Part shown: positions 45,086 through 54,348 of the stretch, in pieces | How the letters are laid out: the number at the start of each line of letters is the position of its first letter | Numbering within the stretch: the first letter of the stretch is position 1 | DNA from: Mesorhizobium jarvisii | GTDB lineage: Bacteria; Pseudomonadota; Alphaproteobacteria; Rhizobiales; Rhizobiaceae | Reading direction: 5' to 3' | Assembly: GCF_003601985.1 (NCBI RefSeq) | Contig: NZ_QZXA01000002.1 | Location: forward strand, 558,001 to 622,000 | DNA length: 64,000 bases | Made by a program: the position numbers and the translations under genes | Notes under the pieces: generated by a model | Databases searched by the model: none | Told to the model about the DNA's origin: nothing | Seen by the model: the letters and a program-made list of their open reading frames with translations, nothing else

Positions 45086-45790
45086 TTAGGTCAGCATCTG
45101 CCGGCAAATGTCGATGAACGTCGCGGCCCAGCCGGCCAGCAGCGCGAAGATGGCAAGCCAGACGAAAAGCAGGAAATGCCAGTACATGGCGCATAGTTCC
45201 ACGCCGAGGCGAAGTCGTTCCGGCCGCGTTCCAGCCCAGGCGCTCGTGGTGGTCCTGCCCAGTGCCACCAGCCCTCCCAACACGTGCAGGCCATGCATGC
45301 CGGTTATCAGGTAAAAGAAACTGTTGGCCGGATTGGAGGCCAGAAAATAGCCGTCGGCGGTCAACTGCCGCCATGCCATGAGCTGTCCGACCAGGAAGGC
45401 GAGCGTCGTGAGCCCGGCCGTGGCAAGGCCGAGCCGTACGGTGTCGATCTGCCCCCTGCGCGCCGCCACCGAAGTGCAGTGCAGGGCCACGCTGCTCAGG
45501 ACCAGCACGCCGGTGTTGAGCCAGAGCAGGCGCGGCAGCGGCAGCGGCTGCCAGTCCGACACCGCCATCCGCATGAAATAGGCACTGGTGAAGAGCGCGA
45601 ACAGGCAGCCGACGACAGCAAGGAAAACGCCGAGGCCGATCTTGGCTGTTGGCAGGGCCGACCGGTCGAGGCCGACAAAATCACTGGCCAGACCTTGCTC
45701 GAGCCATGGCTTGGCCATCAGCCTCTGGTGCGAAAGCCACCATCCGGCAAAACCGGCAATGACGAGCAGGAAGACCAGGATGACGCTCAT
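45086..45790 (-). CDS. coxO: Cytochrome c oxidase subunit III-like protein (CoxO)
   Basis: The 234-aa product has seven hydrophobic helices, starting with VILVFLLVIAGFAGWWL, and the subunit III FFYLITGMHGLHVLGGLVA segment; the C-terminus ends in a helix (FLLFVWLAIFALLAGWAATF). It diverges clearly from coxP, so the pair is not a recent duplication. It overlaps the end of coxN by 4 bp (ATGA), indicating coupled translation. Confidence 0.83.
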   Translation of the reverse strand: MSVILVFLLVIAGFAGWWLSHQRLMAKPWLEQGLASDFVGLDRSALPTAKIGLGVFLAVVGCLFALFTSAYFMRMAVSDWQPLPLPRLLWLNTGVLVLSSVALHCTSVAARRGQIDTVRLGLATAGLTTLAFLVGQLMAWRQLTADGYFLASNPANSFFYLITGMHGLHVLGGLVALGRTTTSAWAGTRPERLRLGVELCAMYWHFLLFVWLAIFALLAGWAATFIDICRQMLT

Positions 45791-47556
45791 GCCGGCTCCC
45801 TTGAGGGGCCGAAGGAGCCCGGCATGTTCTGCGGGATGAAGTCTTCCTTGGCACCCGGTACGCTGTAATCATAAGCCCAGCGATAGACGATCGGCAGGTC
45901 CTTGCCGAAATTGCCGTGGGCCGGCGGTGTTTGCGGCGTCTGCCATTCGAGGGTCGTGGCCCGCCACGGATTGCCGCCGGCCTCGCGGCCATGGCGGATG
46001 CTCCAGATCAGGTTGAACAGGAACACCATCTGGGCGAAGCCGACGATGAAGGCCATGATGCTGATGAACGAGTTCAGGTGATGAGCCGACTCCGTCATGA
46101 TCGTCATGTCGGTCAGTTCGGCATAGCGCCGCGGCACGCCCATCAGGCCGAGGTAGTGCATGGGGAAGAAAATCAGGTAGGCGCCGAGGAAGGTGACCCA
46201 GAAATGGAACCGGCCCAGCGTTTCGTCGAGCATCCGGCCGGTGACCTTCGGATACCAATGGTAGATCGCGCCGAAAACCACGAGGATCGGGGCGACACCC
46301 ATGACCATATGGAAATGGGCGACGACGAACATCGTGTCGGATAGCGGAACATCGACGACGACATTGCCAAGAAACAGGCCGGTCAGCCCGCCATTGACGA
46401 AGGTGACGATAAAGGCCAGGGCAAACAGCATTGGTATGGTGAGATGGATGTCGCCGCGCCATAGGGTCAGCACCCAATTGTAGACCTTGATGGCGGTCGG
46501 AATGGCGATGATCAGCGTCGTGGTGGCGAAGAAGAAGCCGAAATAGGGGTGCATGCCGCTGACATACATGTGGTGCGCCCAGACCACGAAGCTCAGCGCG
46601 CCAATGCCGACGATGGCCCAGACCATCATCCGGTAGCCGAAGATGTTCTTGCGCGCATGGGTGCTGATCAGGTCGGATACGATGCCGAAGGCCGGCAGCG
46701 CCACGATGTAGACCTCGGGATGGCCGAAGAACCAGAACAGGTGCTGGAACAGGATCGGGCTGCCGCCATTGTGCTGCAACTGCTCACCCATCTCGGAAAT
46801 CGCCGGCATGAAGAAGCTGGTGCCCAGCACTCGGTCAAGCAGCATCATGACGCTGGCGACGAACAGCGCCGGAAAGGCGAGCAGCGCCATGACGGTCGCG
46901 GTGAAGATGCCCCAGACGGTCAACGGCAGGCGCATCATTGTCATGCCGCGCGTGCGGCCCTGCAGCACGGTCACCACATAGTTGAGGCCGCCCATCGTGA
47001 AGCCGATGATGAACAGGATCAGCGAGGAGAGCATCAGGATGATGCCCCAGTCCTGGCCGCCTGGCGTCCCGCTCATGATGGCCTGCGGCGGGTAGAGCGT
47101 CCAGCCGGCGCCCGTCGGTCCGCCGGGCGCGAAGAAGCTCGACACGAGAACCAGCACGGCGAGCAGGTAGATCCAGTAGCTCAGCATGTTGACATAGGGA
47201 AAGACCATGTCGCGCGCGCCGACCATCAGGGGGATCAGATAGTTGCCAAAGCCGCCGAGAAAGAGGGCGGTGAGCAGGTAGATCACCATGATCATGCCGT
47301 GCATGGTGATGAACTGGTAGTAGGCTTCCGGGGTGATGAAGTCGAACGTGCCGGGAAAGCCGAGTTGCAGCCGCATCAGCCAGGACAGCACCAGGGCGAC
47401 CAGGCCGATTGCCGTTGCCGTCGCCGAATACTGGACGGCGATGACCTTGGCGTCCTGCGAGAAGACGTATTTGGTCCACCAACCGTGCGGATGGTAGAGT
47501 TCGACTTCCGCGACCTCGGCCGGCGGGATGCCATCTGCAGGCGTGATGTCGACCAT
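45787..47556 (-). CDS. coxN: Cytochrome c oxidase subunit I (CoxN)
   Basis: This is the catalytic subunit with heme a and the heme a3-CuB centre. The 589-aa product has about 12 helices, the low-spin heme His in YQFITMHGMIMV, the FWFFGHPEVYIVALPAFG signature (CuB His, cross-linked Tyr and the D-channel Glu), VWAHHMYVSGMHP (two CuB His), and VVAHFHMVMG (heme a3 and heme a His). The K/D channel residues suggest an A-type proton-pumping oxidase. It precedes coxO with an overlap. Confidence 0.93.
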   Translation of the reverse strand: MVDITPADGIPPAEVAEVELYHPHGWWTKYVFSQDAKVIAVQYSATATAIGLVALVLSWLMRLQLGFPGTFDFITPEAYYQFITMHGMIMVIYLLTALFLGGFGNYLIPLMVGARDMVFPYVNMLSYWIYLLAVLVLVSSFFAPGGPTGAGWTLYPPQAIMSGTPGGQDWGIILMLSSLILFIIGFTMGGLNYVVTVLQGRTRGMTMMRLPLTVWGIFTATVMALLAFPALFVASVMMLLDRVLGTSFFMPAISEMGEQLQHNGGSPILFQHLFWFFGHPEVYIVALPAFGIVSDLISTHARKNIFGYRMMVWAIVGIGALSFVVWAHHMYVSGMHPYFGFFFATTTLIIAIPTAIKVYNWVLTLWRGDIHLTIPMLFALAFIVTFVNGGLTGLFLGNVVVDVPLSDTMFVVAHFHMVMGVAPILVVFGAIYHWYPKVTGRMLDETLGRFHFWVTFLGAYLIFFPMHYLGLMGVPRRYAELTDMTIMTESAHHLNSFISIMAFIVGFAQMVFLFNLIWSIRHGREAGGNPWRATTLEWQTPQTPPAHGNFGKDLPIVYRWAYDYSVPGAKEDFIPQNMPGSFGPSREPA

Positions 47557-47577
47557 AGGAACACCTCCGTGTCCTTT

Positions 47578-48462
47578 TCAGCGAGACCCGACCGTTTCGA
47601 GCCTTGCTGCAATTTCGGGACCCAGCGCCGCCGTCTGTCCCGTCGTCTCGTCCGCCGACCCCGTCTGCTTGGGCGCCGACAATTGTGCAAAAGTCTGCTG
47701 CTGGCCAAGCCAGGCCATGTAGTCTTGCTGTGTGTCGACCATGACCACGCCATGCATCATCGGATGTCCCTGGCCGCAAAGTTCGGCGCACAGGACCTGG
47801 AAGGTGCCGGTCCTGGTCGGGGTGAACCAGAAATAGGTCACCGAGCCCGGGATCATGTCCATCTTGGCGCGGAATTCCGGCACATAGAAATCATGCAGCA
47901 CATCGATAGAGCGCAGCAGCATCTTGACCGGTTTGCCGACCGGCAGATGCAGATCGGCCGCTTCGACCACGACATCGTCCTGGCCATTAGGATCCTTGGG
48001 GATCACGCCCAGCGGATTGTCGGCGGTGACGTCGCGGGTGTCGGATGTTCCAAGCTTGCCGTCCCTGCCGGGCAGGCGGAAACTCCACTGCCATTGCTGG
48101 CCAACGACTTCAACCTCGGTCGCGTCGCTCGGGACGTTGACAAATCGGCTCCAGACGAACAGGCCGGGAACCAGCAACGCCGTGACCCCTACCGCGGTGA
48201 CGATCGTCAGCCACGATTCGAGCCGCTTGTTCTCCGGTTCGTAGGCGGCGCGGTTTCCCTCCCGATGACGGAAGCGGAACACGCAATAGGCCATGAAAAG
48301 CACGACGGCGGCGAAGACGACGCCGGTGATCCAGAAGGTAATGATGATGGTGTTGTCGATATAGGCCCAGTTCGAGGCAATCGGCGTCCACCACCATGGG
48401 CTCAGGAGGTGAAACAACACTGAGCCCACGACGATCAAAACGAGTACAAGCGCTACGGCCAT
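47578..48462 (-). CDS. coxM: Cytochrome c oxidase subunit II (CoxM)
   Basis: Subunit II takes electrons from cytochrome c through CuA. The 294-aa product has two N-terminal membrane helices (MAVALVLVLIVVGSVLFHLL and TIIITFWITGVVFAAVVLFM), and a cupredoxin domain with CuA ligands: VLHDFYVPEF His, and CAELCGQGHPMMHG (C-x3-C-x3-H-x2-M). CuA means a cytochrome c oxidase, not a quinol oxidase. The ATG 48462 follows GGAGGAACGG. It heads the minus-strand operon. Confidence 0.92.
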   Translation of the reverse strand: MAVALVLVLIVVGSVLFHLLSPWWWTPIASNWAYIDNTIIITFWITGVVFAAVVLFMAYCVFRFRHREGNRAAYEPENKRLESWLTIVTAVGVTALLVPGLFVWSRFVNVPSDATEVEVVGQQWQWSFRLPGRDGKLGTSDTRDVTADNPLGVIPKDPNGQDDVVVEAADLHLPVGKPVKMLLRSIDVLHDFYVPEFRAKMDMIPGSVTYFWFTPTRTGTFQVLCAELCGQGHPMMHGVVMVDTQQDYMAWLGQQQTFAQLSAPKQTGSADETTGQTAALGPEIAARLETVGSR

Positions 48463-48596
48463 GTCCCGTTCCTCCGGCATTCGAGGGGGGAGCGAAGCCG
48501 CCGCCAAGAAATACCAAGCGCATCATAGCTTAATTTGGGGTCAATTCCAGAGGCGACTATCCTGACGGGAAAAATCCCGTCTTTTGCCGCCGCGAC

Positions 48597-49277
48597 CTAT
48601 TTGAGCAGGTCGACCAGAACGTCGAAAGCGGCGTCGATATCGGCGCGGATCGCCTGGCGGACGGCCTCGGCGTCGCGGTTGCACAGCGCCGCGTACATCG
48701 CCTGGTGGTGTTCGTTGGCGGTCGAATAGTTTCCGGAATCATGCAGCATGTTGAAATAGGGGCTGATCTGCAGCCACAGATTCTCGATGATGTTGAGGAT
48801 ATTTTCCGAGCCGGCCGCCCGGTAGATGGAGAAATGGAAGGCATAGTTTGCGCGCAGATAGGATTTGACGTCTCCCGCCGCATTGGCCTGTTCGAGGGCG
48901 GCCAAGTGCTGGCCGAGTTGCGCGATGCCCCGATCGTCGATGCGCTCGGCAGCCCAGGCGGCGGCAATCGCCTCGATCTCGAAGCGGACATTCCTGAGAT
49001 CGACGAGGCGCGCGCGGCTGAGTGCGGGAATGCCGATCGAGCGGCCTGAAACGACCATCAAGGCATTGGCCGCGGTCAGCCGCCGCAACGCCTCCCTGAC
49101 CGGCATCGGGCTGACTCCGAAAGCGTCGGCGAGGCTCTGCACCGTCACCATTTCGCCGGGCACGATGCTGCCGTCGAGGATCAACTCGGTGACATGGCGA
49201 TAGACCCTGTCCTGCAGGGTCTCCCTGGACAAGGGCACGATCTCGACACCAGGCTTCCTGAACGCCGCTCCGGCCAT
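48597..49277 (-). CDS. GntR-family regulator, FCD subfamily
   Basis: The 226-aa product has an N-terminal winged helix (VTVQSLADAFGVSPMPVREALRRL, about 44-68) and a C-terminal FCD ligand domain (about 95-220: RFEIEAIAAAWAAERI, RANYAFHFSIYRAAG) with metal-binding His residues. FCD regulators usually sense organic acids and repress catabolic genes. It is divergent from the ABC transporter/catabolic operon and probably represses it. Confidence 0.88.
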   Translation of the reverse strand: MAGAAFRKPGVEIVPLSRETLQDRVYRHVTELILDGSIVPGEMVTVQSLADAFGVSPMPVREALRRLTAANALMVVSGRSIGIPALSRARLVDLRNVRFEIEAIAAAWAAERIDDRGIAQLGQHLAALEQANAAGDVKSYLRANYAFHFSIYRAAGSENILNIIENLWLQISPYFNMLHDSGNYSTANEHHQAMYAALCNRDAEAVRQAIRADIDAAFDVLVDLLK

Positions 49278-49369
49278 TTCCCATCAACCTTTCGGCGCAA
49301 AGGCCGCGCCATAACCGTTCCCGGAATGCAGGGTTCCGGCTGCCGCGTCAAGCGTTGGCGACCGTAGCC

Positions 49370-49420
49370 TTGACGTAAGGATATTTCATCATTGATCTTT
49401 GATCAAATCATGATACGGTC
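49370..49420 (+). promoter_or_regulatory. Candidate operator/promoter between the GntR and ABC genes
   Basis: TTGACG at 49370-49375 could be a -35 box. The perfect 10-bp palindrome TTTGATCAAA at 49398-49407, inside a wider ATTGATC...GATCAAAT repeat, fits a short GntR-type operator overlapping the expected -10 region. Confidence 0.4.
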
Positions 49421-49495
49421 TCCGACATCGAATGACGAGGGCTACGGTTCGTGCCCTCGGGAGGCATTCGGTCGTTCGTATCGGGAGGAATTCAC

Positions 49496-50623
49496 ATGGG
49501 TATCGGATTGAAAGTCCGGCGGCTCGCGCTGCTGGCCGGCATGGCCGTATGCGCCTCTGGGCTGTCGGCTGCTGAAGCCGCCGAAAAGCACAAGATCTTT
49601 CTCAGCATGAGCTATATCGGCAATGACTGGCAGGCCGAGGCGGCAAACATGGTCAAGGCCATGGCCGCTCACAAGAGCCTTGCCGACAAGGTCGACCTGC
49701 AGGTCCAGGTCGCCGGACCCAACGCACAACGCCAGATCCAGCAGATCAACGCCATGGTGCAGAGCGGTGCCGAGGCGATCGTCGTCTATCCGATCTCGCC
49801 GACCGCGCTCAACCAGGTCGTGAAGAATGCCTGCGACAAGGGGGTGAAGGTCTTCGCCTATGACGCCGAGATCACCGAGCCCTGTGCCTACAATGTTCAT
49901 ATCGACCAGTTGGAAGCGGGCAGGGTGACCGCCGAATGGCTGGTGAAGAAGCTCAATGGCAAGGGCAACATCATCGCCATTACGGGTGTTCCCGGAACAT
50001 CCGTCGACGATCAGCGGACAAAGGCCGCCAAGGAGGTCTTTGCCAAGTACCCCGATATCAAGATTGTCGGCGAGGCTGTAGGCATGTGGAGCCAGGCGGT
50101 TGCCCGCACCGAGCTCTCCAAGATCCTCGCCACGCGCAGCTGGAACGACATCAACGGGCTGTGGATGCAGGTTGGCTGCTTCACCGCGAACTCCATGCAA
50201 CTCGAGGCCGGCAAGAAGGCCAGCGAACTCCTGCCTTGCGCCGGTGAGGGCTCCAATGGCGGCCGCATCCAGATGCTGCCTGCGAGCACCGAAGTAGAAG
50301 GAGCAGCTCCGCCCTATGCACCGGCTGGTGCACAACGCATTTCCTATGCCTCACCGCCTTATTCCGGCGCGCTGGCGCTGAAACTCGCCGTCGAGGCGAT
50401 CGAAGGCAAGGACGTGCCGAAGACCACGATCCTGCCGCTGCCGGTCGTCACCAACGAGACGATCAAGCTGTGCGACGAAGGCACCTGGGCGGAGATGAAG
50501 GCCGGCTGCAACGTCTTCAAGCCGTCGCTGGTCTCCAATCCCGGCTGGTTCGCTTCGATCTTTTCGGACCAGACGCCCGAGATCGGCCTCAACGCCGCGC
50601 TTGTCGGGCAGCCGGAGAACTGA
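49496..50623 (+). CDS. Sugar-type ABC transporter substrate-binding protein
   Basis: The 375-aa product has a signal peptide (cleavage near AAEAAEKHK) and a type I periplasmic-binding fold of the RbsB class: FLSMSYIGNDWQAEAANMV, QINAMVQSGAEAIVVYPIS (hinge) and VFAYDAEITEPCAYNVHID. It lacks recognisable ligand-specific marks, so the ligand (sugar, polyol or related) is unknown. GGGAGGAA lies before the ATG. It is the first gene of a plus-strand operon divergent from the GntR gene. Confidence 0.88.
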   Translation: MGIGLKVRRLALLAGMAVCASGLSAAEAAEKHKIFLSMSYIGNDWQAEAANMVKAMAAHKSLADKVDLQVQVAGPNAQRQIQQINAMVQSGAEAIVVYPISPTALNQVVKNACDKGVKVFAYDAEITEPCAYNVHIDQLEAGRVTAEWLVKKLNGKGNIIAITGVPGTSVDDQRTKAAKEVFAKYPDIKIVGEAVGMWSQAVARTELSKILATRSWNDINGLWMQVGCFTANSMQLEAGKKASELLPCAGEGSNGGRIQMLPASTEVEGAAPPYAPAGAQRISYASPPYSGALALKLAVEAIEGKDVPKTTILPLPVVTNETIKLCDEGTWAEMKAGCNVFKPSLVSNPGWFASIFSDQTPEIGLNAALVGQPEN

Positions 50624-50724
50624 GCCTCCCAAGGCAATCGCGACGATGCACGGAACCTTCTCCGCGCATCGTCGATCCGCGCCAATGCGCGACGTCCAAA
50701 AATGCGCAGCCTGCGATCGAGGAT

Positions 50725-52257
50725 ATGACAGAACATTCCGCGCTCCCCGCCATCGAGATCGACGGCATCGGCAAGGCCTTCGGCCCGACCGTCGCGCTGG
50801 ACGGCGTGTCGTTCCGCATCGCGCCCGGCAGCGTCCACGCGCTGCTGGGTGAGAATGGCGCCGGCAAGTCGACGCTGGTCAAACTGCTGTCGGGACTGGT
50901 GCGACCGAGTGCCGGTCATATCAGGGTCTTCGGCAAGGAGATCGGCTACGGTGCGCCGCGCGTGGCACATACGCTCGGCGTGCAGACGGCGTTCCAGGAG
51001 ATGACCCTGGTGCGCGATCTGTCCGTCCTCGACAACATGCTTTTGCCCTACGCACCCGTTGGCATCTCCGGGCTGATCAGGCGCGGCGCCGCGCGCAAGG
51101 CCGTCCGCCGCCACATCGACGAACTCGGTTTTTCCGTCGATCTCGATGCCGAGGTCGGCGAGCTCGAGCTTTCGGTGCGCCAGAAGATCGAGATCGCGCG
51201 GGCCGTCTACCGCAAGCCGCGCATCCTTTTGCTCGACGAGCCGACCTCGACGCTCGCCGGCCGCGACGTCGACTGGCTGGGCGACATCGTCGCCAGGCTG
51301 AAGGCGACGGGCACCACCATCGTCTTCATCACCCATCGCATGCGCGAGGTGCGCGCCTTTTGCGACACGCTGACGATCCTGAGGAACGGCCGCCACATCG
51401 TCACCGCGCCGGTAGCCGATGTTTCCGACCCCGACGTCATCGAAAAGATCGTCGGTCGCTCCATTGAGCAGACCTTTCCGCCAAAGCCGGACGGCGCCCA
51501 GGCTTTTGGCCCGCCGGTGCTGGGCGTGCGCGACCTGAAGGTCGGGCGCAAGCTCGACGGCGCGAGCTTCGACCTGCGCAGGGGCGAGATCCTCGGCATT
51601 GCCGGACTGCAAGGCATGGGCCAGCAGGATTTGTTCCTGGCCTGCTTCGGCATGGCTGAAATCACCCGGGGCGACGTCCTTGTCGATGGCCGCAAGGTCT
51701 GGCTCGGCTCGCCGGCGGATGCCTTGCGGCCCAACATGGCCATTGGCCTGGTGCCGGAAGACCGCAAATCCGAAGGCCTGTTCCTGAAACTGTCGGGCAG
51801 CCAGAACGCCACGCTGCCCGTCGTCTCGCGCTTCACGCGCTTCGGCCTTGTCGATGCCGCGGCCGAGATCCGCTCCGTCGAGGCGGCATTTGCAACTGTC
51901 GAAGTCGACCGCCGCGCCCTGTGGACGCGGGCCGGGGCGTTTTCGGGCGGCAACCAGCAGAAGATCGCCATCGCCAAATGGCTGGTGGCACAGAGCCGCA
52001 TCCTGCTTCTGTTCGATCCCACGCGCGGCATCGATGTCGGCACCAAGCATGAGCTCTATGTGATGATGCGAAACTACGTCGCCGCCGGCGGCTCGATCCT
52101 GCTGCACTCGACGGAAATTCCCGAACTGGTCCACCAATGCGACCGGGTCCTGGTTCTCTATGACGGGCGCATCGCGGCCGAGCTCGAAGGTGACGCCATC
52201 ACCGAGCCTGCCATCATGCGGCCTGCGCTCGGCCATGCCGGGGACGTCGCCGCATGA
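50725..52257 (+). CDS. Sugar ABC transporter ATP-binding protein (double NBD)
   Basis: The 510-aa product holds two ATPase domains as in RbsA/MglA. Domain 1 has Walker A GENGAGKSTLVK (about 40), signature region ELSVRQKIEIARA (atypical for LSGGQ) and Walker B ILLLDEPTSTL. Domain 2 has a degenerate Walker A (IAGLQGMGQQDLF), FSGGNQQKIAIAKW and LLLFDPTRGID. A degenerate second site is usual in this family. Its stop overlaps the permease start (ATGA). Confidence 0.92.
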   Translation: MTEHSALPAIEIDGIGKAFGPTVALDGVSFRIAPGSVHALLGENGAGKSTLVKLLSGLVRPSAGHIRVFGKEIGYGAPRVAHTLGVQTAFQEMTLVRDLSVLDNMLLPYAPVGISGLIRRGAARKAVRRHIDELGFSVDLDAEVGELELSVRQKIEIARAVYRKPRILLLDEPTSTLAGRDVDWLGDIVARLKATGTTIVFITHRMREVRAFCDTLTILRNGRHIVTAPVADVSDPDVIEKIVGRSIEQTFPPKPDGAQAFGPPVLGVRDLKVGRKLDGASFDLRRGEILGIAGLQGMGQQDLFLACFGMAEITRGDVLVDGRKVWLGSPADALRPNMAIGLVPEDRKSEGLFLKLSGSQNATLPVVSRFTRFGLVDAAAEIRSVEAAFATVEVDRRALWTRAGAFSGGNQQKIAIAKWLVAQSRILLLFDPTRGIDVGTKHELYVMMRNYVAAGGSILLHSTEIPELVHQCDRVLVLYDGRIAAELEGDAITEPAIMRPALGHAGDVAA

Positions 52258-54335
52258 GCAGCGCAGCAGTCCCATCTCCTGTTTCGGCTGGTTTCGGCCT
52301 GCGCCGTGCGCTGATGCGCCATCGCGGCGCGCTGATCGCCGCGGCCGTGCTTGCGATCCTGCTTTTCATCGTCGACTGGATCAGTGCCGGGCCACTGACC
52401 TATTTCGACGTGTCGTTCCTGTCGAGCGGCGGCGCGACCTCGGCGCTGGCGGCGGTCGGCCAGACCATCGTCATCTTGTCGGGTGGGTTCGACCTGTCCG
52501 CCGGCGCGGTGATCTCGCTGGTCAATGTCGTGCTGGCATCGAGCATGGATCCGATGGCCCCAGGCGCCAGCATCCTGTTGTGGACGGCGGTCGGCATCGG
52601 CGTCGGCATGGCGGTGGGCGCCTTCAACGGCTTTTTCATCGCGGTGCTGCGCATGCAACCCATCGTGGTGACGCTGTCCACCATGTTCATCCTGCAAGGC
52701 GTGACGCTGCTGGTGATGGATAAGCCCGGCGGCTTCGTGTCGCCCGATCTCGGAACCTTCTATCTGGGCGACGCGATCACCGGCTGGCTGCCAATGCCGC
52801 TGGTGGTGATCGGCGTGGTCCTGCTCGCCTGGTTCTGGCTGAAGGGAACCCGTTTCGGCACGGCACTCTATGCCGTCGGCAGCGATCCGGATTCGGCCGC
52901 CGCCGTCGGCATCAATGTCGTGCTGGTGCGCTTTGCCGTCTACGTCATCGCCGGCGGCTGCTACGGTCTTGCCGGCGTGTTCATCAGCGCGCAGACCGGC
53001 AGCGCCGACCCGCTGGTCGGCAATCCGCTGCTTCTGTCGATGTTCGCGGCTGTCGTCGTCGGCGGCACGCGCCTTGGCGGCGGGCAGGGCGGTCCGGTGG
53101 GCACCGTCTTCGGCGCCTATATCCTGATGATGGTGGTGAACATCCTGCTGGTGCTCAACGTATCGGCTTACTATTCGACCATTGCGGAAGGCACCATTCT
53201 GGTGCTGGCGGCCCTTGCCGGATCCCTGTCCCACGCATCGGTGCTTGCCGTGCAACTGCGCGCGGCCCGCGCCCGGCTCGCCGCCTGGCGCGCCGGCATA
53301 TTGCCCTCGCAGCTCGAGCCGATCGACCGACGGCTCAAGCTCACTGGACCTTCGCAAGGCCAGCGCGGTCCAGCATCGCCGCGCCCGGCTTTCCGCCTGC
53401 GCAACGCCGAGACGCTGCGCTATGCGCTGCCCGCCTATGTCTGCCTGCTCATCATCGTCATCGTCACCCAGGTCTGGCTCGGCCACGCCATCCTCAACCC
53501 GGGGTATTGGAACTCGCTGCTGGTGCTGTCGTCCTTCCTTGCAGTTCTCGCGCTGGGGCAGGGGACGGTCATCCTGACTGGCGGCCTCGATCTTTCCGTG
53601 CCGTGGACGATCGGCATTTCCGGCATCATCCTGGCCGGCATGGTCAATGGCTCCGACGCCGCACTCCTCTACGCCCTCCCGGTCGTGCTGGTGATGGCCT
53701 GCGCCGTCGGATTCGCCAATGGCTTCGGCATCGCCTATCTCGGCATCTCGCCGATCGTCATGACGCTGGCCACCAACGGCATCCTCCAGGGCTTCGCGCT
53801 TGTCTATTCGCAGGGAACGCCGGCAGGGTTTTCCTCGCCGATGCTGCGCTGGTTCATGACGGCCAGGCTCGGTTTCGTGACGCCTGTCGTGCTGCTGATG
53901 GTAGTCTTTGTGGCCGGCGCGGTGCTGCTGCTTGGACGCACGCCGTTCGGGCGTCGGGTCTACGGCATCGGCAACGGGCTGCGCGCGGCGCGCCTGTCCG
54001 GCATCGGCGTCGAGCGCACGCTGATCCTGGTCTACATGCTATCGGCCGTTTGCGCCGCTGTTGTCGGCATCATGCTGACCGGCTTTTCCGGCCAGGCAAG
54101 CCTCGGCATGGGTGACGACTATCTCTTGCCGTCGATCGCAGTCGTGGTGGTCGGTGGCGCGCTGATCACCGGCGGGCGCGGCCACTATCTCGGCATGCTC
54201 GGCGGCGTGCTGCTTCTGACGGCGCTGCAGATGCTGCTGGCCGGCACCACGCTGCCCTACGCCACCAGGGCAATTCTCTACGGGCTGGTCGTTCTCAGCG
54301 CCGTCATGGCGCTGCGCGAACGGCGGCTGCAATGA
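52254..54335 (+). CDS. Double-length sugar ABC permease (two RbsC domains fused)
   Basis: The 693-aa product contains two complete RbsC-type permease domains in one chain. Domain 1 (about 25-340) has VILSGGFDLSAGAVISLVN and VVVGGTRLGGGQGG. Domain 2 (about 380-693) has TVILTGGLDLSVPWTIGISG and VVVGGALITGGRG. An Ala/Arg-rich cytoplasmic linker joins them. Normally two separate or identical subunits form the channel; here one protein would supply a heterodimer-like pair. It is coupled to the ATPase gene by a 4-bp overlap. Confidence 0.9.
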   Translation: MSSAAVPSPVSAGFGLRRALMRHRGALIAAAVLAILLFIVDWISAGPLTYFDVSFLSSGGATSALAAVGQTIVILSGGFDLSAGAVISLVNVVLASSMDPMAPGASILLWTAVGIGVGMAVGAFNGFFIAVLRMQPIVVTLSTMFILQGVTLLVMDKPGGFVSPDLGTFYLGDAITGWLPMPLVVIGVVLLAWFWLKGTRFGTALYAVGSDPDSAAAVGINVVLVRFAVYVIAGGCYGLAGVFISAQTGSADPLVGNPLLLSMFAAVVVGGTRLGGGQGGPVGTVFGAYILMMVVNILLVLNVSAYYSTIAEGTILVLAALAGSLSHASVLAVQLRAARARLAAWRAGILPSQLEPIDRRLKLTGPSQGQRGPASPRPAFRLRNAETLRYALPAYVCLLIIVIVTQVWLGHAILNPGYWNSLLVLSSFLAVLALGQGTVILTGGLDLSVPWTIGISGIILAGMVNGSDAALLYALPVVLVMACAVGFANGFGIAYLGISPIVMTLATNGILQGFALVYSQGTPAGFSSPMLRWFMTARLGFVTPVVLLMVVFVAGAVLLLGRTPFGRRVYGIGNGLRAARLSGIGVERTLILVYMLSAVCAAVVGIMLTGFSGQASLGMGDDYLLPSIAVVVVGGALITGGRGHYLGMLGGVLLLTALQMLLAGTTLPYATRAILYGLVVLSAVMALRERRLQ

Positions 54336-54348
54336 AAAGGACAGGACG

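Noticed and set aside
46549..48423. 624-aa plus-strand frame opposite coxN/coxM
   Set aside because: Antisense to recognised oxidase subunits; composition is a His/Gln/Asp-rich shadow.
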